Shown here piece by piece: positions 33,396-39,011 of a DNA stretch of 39,011 nucleotides. The notes under the pieces were generated by a model, which worked only from the letters and a program-made list of their open reading frames with translations, made no database searches and was not told the origin of the DNA. Location: the NCBI GenBank assembly GCA_025457665.1, contig JALOTY010000032.1, forward strand, positions 1-39,011, read 5' to 3'. The translations under genes were made by a program, and so were the position numbers. The stretch comes from Akkermansiaceae bacterium (GTDB lineage Bacteria; Verrucomicrobiota; Verrucomicrobiia; Verrucomicrobiales; Akkermansiaceae). How positions within the stretch are numbered: position 1 is the stretch's first letter; the number at the start of each line of letters is the position of its first letter.

Positions 33396-34157
33396 ATGAA
33401 CGAACTCACCGTGATCAAGGCCGGCACCGGGGTGCTTACCCGGATTTCCGATGGCACCCTCGACGGCGCGGCTCTCGTCCGCCTCGTGACTTCCATCGCC
33501 GGACTGGTGGAAAGCGGGCATCGCTGCCTGCTCGTCAGCTCCGGTGCGGTCGGCGCCGGGGTTTCCGCCTTCGGCCTCGAAGGTTACCCGTCCGACATCA
33601 CCACCCGCCAAGCCTGCGCCGCGGTCGGCCAGGCGCGGCTGATGCACACCTACGAAAGCCTTTTCCGGAATTTCGATCTGTCCGTCGCCCAGGTCCTCCT
33701 CACTGCCGATGACCTCGGCACCCCGAACCGCTGCGATTGCGTCCGCAACACGCTCGAACGCCTGCTCGCCGAGCCACGCATCCTGCCCATCATCAACGAA
33801 AACGACTCGGTCGCGATCGAGGAAATCAAAGTGGGCGACAACGACATGCTCTCCGCCCGCGTGGCCCGGCTCGCCGGCGCACGGCGCTTGATCCTCCTCA
33901 CCAGTGTCGATGGCCTGCTCGCTCCGGGCGACGATCAACTGGTCACGGAGGTCGATGACCTCGATGCGGTGGAATCCTTCGCCAAGGATGAGCGGGGGAA
34001 ATTTTCCATCGGCGGTATGGCTTCGAAACTCAAGGCGGTCCGCCACGCGGTGGAAGCCGGGATCGAAGTCCACATCGCCCACGGCCGCAAACCCGAGCAC
34101 CTGGCCCCGATTCTGGCCGGGCAAAAGGGGCTCTCCACCCGTTTCAAGGCGGGCTGA
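33396..34157 (+). CDS. proB: Glutamate 5-kinase, short form
   Basis: First step of proline biosynthesis: phosphorylates glutamate at the gamma carboxyl. The 253-residue amino-acid kinase has VIKAGTGVLTR at the start, VSSGAVGAGVSAFG, RQACAAVGQARLM, INENDSVAI, GDNDMLSARVA, and the C-terminal FSIGGMASKLKAVRHAVEAGI. It stops after the kinase domain: the C-terminal PUA domain of the common form (about 370 residues) is absent, as in several other bacteria. ATG 33396 is fixed by the conserved N-terminus. proA, the next enzyme of the pathway, is on the same strand but 1 kb away, separated by two minus-strand genes. Confidence 0.96.
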   Translation: MNELTVIKAGTGVLTRISDGTLDGAALVRLVTSIAGLVESGHRCLLVSSGAVGAGVSAFGLEGYPSDITTRQACAAVGQARLMHTYESLFRNFDLSVAQVLLTADDLGTPNRCDCVRNTLERLLAEPRILPIINENDSVAIEEIKVGDNDMLSARVARLAGARRLILLTSVDGLLAPGDDQLVTEVDDLDAVESFAKDERGKFSIGGMASKLKAVRHAVEAGIEVHIAHGRKPEHLAPILAGQKGLSTRFKAG

Positions 34158-34159
34158 AA

Positions 34160-34726
34160 TCAATCCAGCGGTGGAATTCCGGCGAGCGCCTCGTGGAGTC
34201 GTTCCAGCGTTCCATGTTTCCCGCACCAGTCCTCGATGTAGGCCATGTCGAGCGTTTCGGGGCCTTGCACGGCCAACACATCGCGGGCGTCATCGAGATC
34301 CTTGTTCCGACCCCAACGGAGCTTCTGGACCACCACATCCTCCGGCGTCGGTAGCCAGGTAGTGCGTTCTAGAAGCGGAACAAACACTTCGCGACGCCTG
34401 GCGAACTCCGCTTCAACAAAGGGGTCGTCGAAAGTTTCGAAAAGTTCGACCTTGTAGGGAGGGCTACCCAAACTCGTGCCGACATGACGGGCTCCCCAGG
34501 TGAGGGTGTCGAAGGTAACCTGAGGATCAAACTGCACGATAGCCGACAACCGCCGAATCAGAGCCGTCAGACGATGGGGAACCTGCACACTGACAAGAAC
34601 ATCCACGTCTCTCGTCGATCGGGGGACACCGTAGGTTCCCGCGGCAATCGCACCCACGGTCATGAAATCCACCTGCTCGACCTCCGCCGCCTCAATGACC
34701 TTGATCGCCAATTCGGTGAGTTTCAT
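34160..34726 (-). CDS. Nucleotidyltransferase-fold protein of a two-gene cassette
   Basis: A 188-residue protein resembling minimal/AbiEii-type nucleotidyltransferases. Residues 19-45 read VDFMTVGAIAAGTYGVPRST then RDVDVLVSV, giving the G-x(4-6)-YG-x-x-R-x-T and DxD (Asp40, Asp42) pattern; YKVELFET near 92 may supply the third acid. The C-terminal half has PTPEDVVVQKLRWGRNKDLDDARDVL, typical of this group. Its ATG overlaps the stop of the 95-residue gene (ATGA), so the two are coupled. Its stop is 2 bp from the proB stop. A toxin-antitoxin or stress role is inferred from organisation only; no housekeeping partner is known. Confidence 0.8.
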   Translation of the reverse strand: MKLTELAIKVIEAAEVEQVDFMTVGAIAAGTYGVPRSTRDVDVLVSVQVPHRLTALIRRLSAIVQFDPQVTFDTLTWGARHVGTSLGSPPYKVELFETFDDPFVEAEFARRREVFVPLLERTTWLPTPEDVVVQKLRWGRNKDLDDARDVLAVQGPETLDMAYIEDWCGKHGTLERLHEALAGIPPLD

Positions 34727-35010
34727 GCGCTCAACTTGCTCGTGGTATAAAAGGCATGTTCGCGGACTCGATCAAGCCGGTGCATCCAACGTCTGACCTC
34801 TTCCCAGCCTTTTTCTTGATCGGTGCTGCCGATTTTGTGCATCGCACCGCAAAGCATCATGCCGAACTGATGGTCGGACAGCTCGAAAACATCCGCCAGC
34901 CGCTCCTCCGGTGTCTGACGCCGGGCGCGGAGGATTTTTTCTCGATAAATCGAGTCCTGCATCGCCTTGAGTTCGGCAGCGGCGCGGTCTTGGGCAGGCT
35001 TGTCGTCCAT
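34723..35010 (-). CDS. Small partner protein of the nucleotidyltransferase, 95 residues
   Basis: A charged, helix-rich 95-residue protein with an N-terminal segment AAAELKAMQDSIYREKILRA then RRQTPEERLADVFELSD, and a C-terminal MHRLDRVREHAFYTT. The RExILRARxxTPExRLxxxFEL pattern is one I associate with short genes found directly before nucleotidyltransferase genes in Planctomycetes, Verrucomicrobiota and cyanobacteria; it has no established function. The gene overlaps its partner by 4 bp (ATGA) and comes first in transcription order, as antitoxins often do. ATG 35010 is used. The proA gene diverges 143 bp away. Confidence 0.75.
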   Translation of the reverse strand: MDDKPAQDRAAAELKAMQDSIYREKILRARRQTPEERLADVFELSDHQFGMMLCGAMHKIGSTDQEKGWEEVRRWMHRLDRVREHAFYTTSKLSA

Positions 35011-35152
35011 GGCGGCAGCAGACTAATCGGCCCACCAGGGAAACTCAAGCGACCAGTGCCACGGCCGGAATCCCGCCTTGAGTCAGACCCATTCCCCTCC
35101 TAGCCTCCGGCCCCGCCAGCCGACGGGAAGGCCCGGACCCAATTCTTTCCTC

Positions 35153-36400
35153 ATGTCATCGATCCACGAGACCATCCACCGCATGGGCCGCCAGGCGCGC
35201 GCCGCCGCCTACCGGCTTGCCCAGCTTTCCAGTGATGAAAAAAACACGATCCTCCGCGCCATGGCCACGGCCATCCGCGATGCCACGCCGGAGTTGTTAG
35301 AGGCCAACTCACGGGATCTCGCGGCAGGCGTGGAGAAGGGTCTCTCCCCGGCCATGCTCGATCGCCTGAAGCTCGACGAAAAACGCATCGAATCGATGGC
35401 TGCCGGGATCGATCAGGTGGCCACCCTCCCGGACCCTGTGGGCCAGGTGATGGAAAAATGGTCGCGCCCGAATGGCATCGAAATCGAACAGGTCCGCGTC
35501 CCCATCGGCACCATCGGCATCATTTATGAAAGCCGTCCGAACGTCACGGCCGATGCCGCCGTGCTCTGCTTCAAGACCGGCAACGCCACGATCCTCCGTG
35601 GCGGCAGCGAGGCCATTCATTCCAATGTGGCCATCGCCCAAGCCCTCGCCACCGCCGGTGCCCCGGAGCACGCCATCCAGCTCATTCCTTTCACCGATCG
35701 CGATAGCGTCGCCGCCCTTGCCGGCATGGATCAGTGGCTCGACCTCATCATCCCCCGCGGTGGCAAGGGACTCATCGAAACGGTCGTCTCGCTCGCCCGC
35801 ATGCCGGTCATCAAGCACTACGATGGCATCTGCCATCTCTTCGTCGATGAAGCGGCTGACATCGACATGGCGGTCTCTCTAACAGTCAACGCCAAGACCC
35901 AGAAATGTGGCGTTTGCAACGCCCTGGAAACCCTCCTCGTTCATAGGGACATCGCCCCCAACGCCCTGCCGCAGATCGCCGCCGCGCTCTGTGAGAAAAA
36001 CGTCGAACTCCGCGGCTGCGAGCGGACCCGCGCCATTCTAACAGACGTCAAACCTGCCACAGACGAAGACTGGTACACCGAATACCTCGACCTCATCCTC
36101 TCCATCAAGATCGTCGATTCGTCAGAGGAAGCCATTTCCCACATCAACCAATACGGCTCGCACCACACCGACACCATCGTCACCGCCGACACGGCCACGG
36201 CCGAGCGTTTCCTTCGCAGTGTTGATTCCGCCTGTGTCTTCCACAACATCTCCAACCGCTTCGCTGACGGCGGCGAATTCGGCTTCGGCGCCGAAATCGG
36301 CATTTCCACCGACAAACTCCACGCCCGCGGCCCGATGGGGCTGAGGGAACTCACCAGCTATCAATACCGGGTGAGAGGGAATGGGCAGGTGCGCGGGTGA
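35153..36400 (+). CDS. proA: Glutamate-5-semialdehyde dehydrogenase
   Basis: Second step of proline biosynthesis: reduces gamma-glutamyl phosphate to glutamate semialdehyde. The 415-residue aldehyde dehydrogenase relative has VRVPIGTIGIIYESRPNVTA, FKTGNATILRGGSEAI, DLIIPRGGKGLIETV, the catalytic-cysteine segment NAKTQKCGVCNALETLLVH, and the end FGFGAEIGISTDKLHARGPM plus GLRELTSYQYRVRGNG. ATG 35153 gives the usual start (HETIHRMGRQARAAAYRLA); the frame extends upstream without family support. Three CTAACAG/TTGTTAG heptamers occur inside it. Separated from proB by the inverted nucleotidyltransferase cassette. Confidence 0.97.
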   Translation: MSSIHETIHRMGRQARAAAYRLAQLSSDEKNTILRAMATAIRDATPELLEANSRDLAAGVEKGLSPAMLDRLKLDEKRIESMAAGIDQVATLPDPVGQVMEKWSRPNGIEIEQVRVPIGTIGIIYESRPNVTADAAVLCFKTGNATILRGGSEAIHSNVAIAQALATAGAPEHAIQLIPFTDRDSVAALAGMDQWLDLIIPRGGKGLIETVVSLARMPVIKHYDGICHLFVDEAADIDMAVSLTVNAKTQKCGVCNALETLLVHRDIAPNALPQIAAALCEKNVELRGCERTRAILTDVKPATDEDWYTEYLDLILSIKIVDSSEEAISHINQYGSHHTDTIVTADTATAERFLRSVDSACVFHNISNRFADGGEFGFGAEIGISTDKLHARGPMGLRELTSYQYRVRGNGQVRG

Positions 36401-36458
36401 GGATAACCCGATTGATCGAATCCCTGACCCTCTTCTCAATTTTCGGAAGCTGCTGTGA

Positions 36459-38090
36459 TCATCCTTCAGTAGCCGTGATTCTTTGGATCTGTTGCTTGAA
36501 CCAAGACGCGCGTGCGAGGCGGTCTTTGGTGAGATTGAAGCGGGCAAGAGCATCGAGCGGCATGCGCTTTTGCGGGAACACCGGGTAAAAGCGGGTGAAC
36601 TCGTCAGAATTGAATGCATCGTAGATTGCATCCGGCTCACTCTCGACGGCTTTGCTGCGTTGCAGGGCTTGGATCGTGCGGAGTTCCTGAATGCGACTGC
36701 GCTCAAATTTGATCTCGCGGAGCGGATTCGCAGCCTTCCACTCCCTCATGGCGGACTTCCAAGTTTCGGGATCGAAATCGGGAATGTTCAGTGACGCTAT
36801 GTTATCGGGGTGATAGAGCAGGTTCTCGATGGAATAAAACGGAAGAATGCGAACGTTTGGGAGTTCTTCTTGGATGGCGCGGATCTCATTTTCCATCAGG
36901 AAGTCACGATCGCGCAGGGCCAAGTAGCCCGGATTGCTTCGAGCCATGGCAAGCACGCTTCCGGCGTTGTCCGAACCTCCGGGCGGGATGAATAGTCGAG
37001 AGGCATCGTCACATGCCGCATTGTAGAATGCGTGGTCCTTGCCCTCGCAGATGACAATGGTGCGGTTGGAGAATAGCCGGGTGAGAGACTCGCGTGGAAC
37101 CGCGATCTCGACAAGGTCGAGACGGCTCTTGGGGGCGGGGGTGATGACCTGAGGCTGATCGAAGTCGAGGGCGTCGAGGTCGATCAAAGCGGCAATATCA
37201 GCTTCCTGAGCGTATTCGATAAATCCGAGCGCGTGGCTTGCAGTCCAGAGTTGGGAGGAATCGGGAATCCAGTTTTCGACGATCTCGCCAAGTACAGTTT
37301 TCTGCAGAGCGGTGTTGAGGTGGAGATCCATTTCATCGACGAAAACGATGGAATCCTCCATTTGTTCGCGGCGCACGGCGAATCCCATCAACAAGATGAC
37401 GATCTGTTTTTCGCCGTGGCTCAGGTGGTTGAACGGGATACGGGAAGATCCTTTCTTGAAGAACAACTGGATGGGTTTCCCCGGATCGGAGTTGTCGTAA
37501 TTCAGGATCTGGATCGTGGTTTGCTCGCTTTCGCCAAAGACCCTCTTCAGCGCATCATTGAGAGGCTTGATGTGTTCCCGGAAAATGGCCAGCGTATCGG
37601 CCGCTTTCCCTTGGAAAGTCGGCTCGCGAAGCGCTTGATCGATTCGCGCCGTGAACGCCGCCAGGTCCGCGTTGAAGCGCCTGTCTTCCATGGTAAAGCG
37701 AGCAGGGCGGTCTTGGTTGCCCTGAATCTTCTTCTCGGGATCACTGATTCGCTCCACAGCAGGAATCACTCGAAGGCTTGAACGTCCGAAGAATTTCCCC
37801 TGGGGACCTTCTTCCGTCGGCCACCGCCGTGCCCCGCGAGGGGAAAGAATTGCCACGCCATGCTGCGAATCAACTTCGATGCGATAATCTTTTTCGGCAA
37901 ACTTTGAGTAGTAGGTTGAGGAAGCAGGCGATTTCCATTGTTCCACCAGATTCAATGCATCGAAAACAGAGCTCTTGCCGGATCCATTCGCTCCGATGAG
38001 TAAAACAAGCTTCGCAGAATCGGGGATGCCCTCGATTTTCAGATCGGTGAAGCGCTTGAAGTTCTGAAGGTGAAGGGAATGGATGCGCAT
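36459..38090 (-). CDS. AAA (SMC-like) ATPase with DUF4435/TOPRIM-like C-terminus
   Basis: A 543-residue protein with the layout of OLD-family/AAA-21 proteins. Residues 1-45 contain LHLQNFKRFTDLKI and the Walker A LLIGANGSGKSS (33-40). The ABC-type signature is NHLSHGEKQIVILL (221-234), Walker B SIVFVDEMDLHLN (247-259) and the switch His TASHALGF (283-290). From about 342 a second domain starts NRTIVICEGKDHAFYN, with FIPPGGSDNAGS and LALRDRDF (about 390-397), the E...DxD arrangement of DUF4435/TOPRIM-like nucleases. Such proteins occur in defence or DNA-repair contexts, but no adjacent partner is seen. It has a rare TTA leucine codon (near 38005). ATG 38090 is chosen because LHLQNFKRF is the usual start. 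Confidence 0.85.
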   Translation of the reverse strand: MRIHSLHLQNFKRFTDLKIEGIPDSAKLVLLIGANGSGKSSVFDALNLVEQWKSPASSTYYSKFAEKDYRIEVDSQHGVAILSPRGARRWPTEEGPQGKFFGRSSLRVIPAVERISDPEKKIQGNQDRPARFTMEDRRFNADLAAFTARIDQALREPTFQGKAADTLAIFREHIKPLNDALKRVFGESEQTTIQILNYDNSDPGKPIQLFFKKGSSRIPFNHLSHGEKQIVILLMGFAVRREQMEDSIVFVDEMDLHLNTALQKTVLGEIVENWIPDSSQLWTASHALGFIEYAQEADIAALIDLDALDFDQPQVITPAPKSRLDLVEIAVPRESLTRLFSNRTIVICEGKDHAFYNAACDDASRLFIPPGGSDNAGSVLAMARSNPGYLALRDRDFLMENEIRAIQEELPNVRILPFYSIENLLYHPDNIASLNIPDFDPETWKSAMREWKAANPLREIKFERSRIQELRTIQALQRSKAVESEPDAIYDAFNSDEFTRFYPVFPQKRMPLDALARFNLTKDRLARASWFKQQIQRITATEG

Positions 38091-38245
38091 GACGGGTTTA
38101 CCTCGCTGGAACGGTCTTATCATCCAACAGGGGAGATTGACCAGCGGCGATTGGGTGGTGGCAAGGTAGCGGGATTGGGGGTCGAACCAGCTTCGAATGC
38201 CAACGCGGATCGGCCTTGCCCGAAGACCGAAATCGACCACGCCCC

Positions 38246-38653
38246 TCAGAAAAACCTCGCCTCGAGGCGGGCTCGGGGGGTGAAGGGGTCTTCGAAGGCG
38301 CGGCGGAAGTCGAAGAGGTTTTCGAAATCCTCGATCCGGTCGGAGTCCTGCTTGCCGAACATCTGTTCGTCGATCAGATGGAAGACCATTTCGCCAATGT
38401 GGCGGGTCTCCCCCAGGCCCCATTCCTGCATGAGGGTCGATGCCATGGGACCGAACTCCTGGAGCGCAAGGTCGCGGAAACCGGCCACCAGCTCGGAACC
38501 CGTCACGTGGCGGGCACGGCCGCTATTGGCCTCGGCGGCTCGTTTCAGGGTGAAATCCAGCGCGTCCTTGAGAAAAAGGTAGGCCTGCGGGTCGAAACGG
38601 GAGTCGCGTCGCAGAATGCTCTCGATGGCGTGCTCGAACTTGGCCGGCTGCAT
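38246..38653 (-). CDS. Minf_1886 family protein
   Basis: A predicted 135-residue cytoplasmic protein of the Minf_1886 family, named from Methylacidiphilum and found widely in Verrucomicrobiota and Planctomycetes; function unknown. Diagnostic segments are FEHAIESILRRDSRFDPQAY at the start, LFLKDALDFTLKRA, RHVTGSELVAGFRDLALQEF and EWGLGETRHIGEMVFHLIDE, with a C-terminal DFENLFDFRRAF. ATG 38653 gives the typical N-terminus; the frame continues upstream to 38794 through the dyad region and is unlikely to be translated. Divergent from metH. About 155 bp without a gene separate it from the AAA ATPase gene downstream. Confidence 0.87.
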   Translation of the reverse strand: MQPAKFEHAIESILRRDSRFDPQAYLFLKDALDFTLKRAAEANSGRARHVTGSELVAGFRDLALQEFGPMASTLMQEWGLGETRHIGEMVFHLIDEQMFGKQDSDRIEDFENLFDFRRAFEDPFTPRARLEARFF

Positions 38654-38722
38654 GTCCGGAAGACCCTGAACACTTTCCGCCCGGAGGTCAAAGCCTGTTG
38701 GGGATTGCTTCAAAATCTTTTC

Positions 38723-38746
38723 ATCATCGAATCGCGATATGATGAT
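38723..38746. promoter_or_regulatory. Near-perfect 24-bp dyad before metH, putative operator
   Basis: ATCATC (38723-38728) and GATGAT (38741-38746) flank the perfect palindrome ATCGCGAT (38731-38738); 20 of 24 positions are symmetric. A TATGAT hexamer (38738-38743), a good -10 element on the plus strand, overlaps the right arm, so a bound repressor would block transcription of metH (ATG 38788). A homodimeric regulator such as an ArsR-type SAM/SAH sensor is a guess; none is encoded in the window. Confidence 0.6.
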
Positions 38747-38787
38747 TTGACTCTTGCGAGATGGGCGAGATTCCCTAATTTCCCCCC

Positions 38788-39011
38788 ATGCCACGCCCCG
38801 ATGCCACCGCCGATCTCGTCGCTGCCCTGGAATCCCGCATTTTGATGCTGGATGGAGCCATGGGCACCACCATCCGTGGCTACGGACTCGCGGAATCGGA
38901 CGCCCGAGGCGAGCGCTTCGAGAAGACCGAAAAGGACCTCTTGAACAACGGCGACATCCTTTGTCTGACGCGGCCCGACGTGATCTCGGACATCCACCGG
39001 CGTTTCCTCGA
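38788..39011 (+). CDS. metH: Cobalamin-dependent methionine synthase, N-terminus only
   Basis: The plus strand opens with ATG 38788 and runs off the window end (74 full codons). The product reads ALESRILMLDGAMGTTIRGY then GERF and NGDILCLTRPDVISDIH, the start of the homocysteine-binding barrel of MetH. Methionine synthase transfers a methyl group from methyltetrahydrofolate via cobalamin to homocysteine. The zinc cysteines, pterin, cobalamin and activation domains lie beyond the edge, so an isolated homocysteine methyltransferase (as in split systems) cannot be excluded. A dyad lies 41 bp before the ATG. Confidence 0.9.
   Translation, partial: MPRPDATADLVAALESRILMLDGAMGTTIRGYGLAESDARGERFEKTEKDLLNNGDILCLTRPDVISDIHRRFL

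Noticed and set aside
38654..38787. SAM or cobalamin riboswitch before metH
   Set aside because: The 134-bp gap has no multi-helix core or recognisable conserved riboswitch sequence; the dyad at 38723 explains the visible structure better.

Overview
The window reads as a chromosomal segment of a GC-rich member of the Verrucomicrobiota, most like the Verrucomicrobiaceae (Luteolibacter/Haloferula type). The reasons are a PEP-CTERM protein, an autotransporter-type beta-strand protein, a secreted sulfatase, a Minf_1886 family protein, mostly weak Shine-Dalgarno sequences, and housekeeping genes scattered as single genes. Taxonomy is inferred from content only; no rRNA or tRNA gene was seen. Both ends are cut inside genes: a secreted beta-strand protein on the left and metH on the right.

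Layout. 1-10.4 kb: secreted hypothetical, MYG1-like protein, secreted sulfatase, a bifunctional-nuclease-domain protein divergent from recJ, a 948-residue DUF2339 membrane protein, a DUF4328 protein and a Cys-rich mini-lipoprotein. 10.4-14.5 kb (minus): a small rhamnogalacturonan/pectin set (GH43-like, CE12-type acetylesterase, GH105) ending in an adenosine-deaminase-family gene. 14.6-23.4 kb: three secreted proteins (220, 1059 and 1162 residues) on the minus strand and a divergent AraC-type regulator. 23.5-32.3 kb: M29 aminopeptidase, L-serine ammonia-lyase, PIN-TRAM membrane protein, an SMP-30/DUF3500 pair, a translationally coupled prenyltransferase-repeat/YdjY pair and a membrane-anchored protein. 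32.3-39 kb: rplS, hisI, proB, a two-gene nucleotidyltransferase cassette, proA, an AAA ATPase with a DUF4435-like C-terminus, a Minf_1886 protein and the start of metH.

The most interesting region is 14.6-23.4 kb. The three adjacent secreted proteins share a homologous domain of about 190 residues (beginning NGDF/NPSF, with a conserved RIRL/RIRF core, a TGxDFG-like turn and an FHA...FET segment). A 25-bp sequence with 15 invariant positions, built as two CTTG half-sites 21 bp apart, occurs three times: 49 bp and 63 bp before two of the start codons, and between the third gene and the AraC-type gene. This looks like a compact, self-contained AraC regulon for surface or secreted proteins, next to but apparently separate from the pectin genes.

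Two other patterns stand out. A nucleotidyltransferase plus 95-residue partner, overlapping by ATGA, sits inverted between proB and proA. In protein-coding sequence every TTAG/CTAA tetramer I found (nine) lies within YTGTTAG or its complement, whereas intergenic TTAG/CTAA do not follow that rule.
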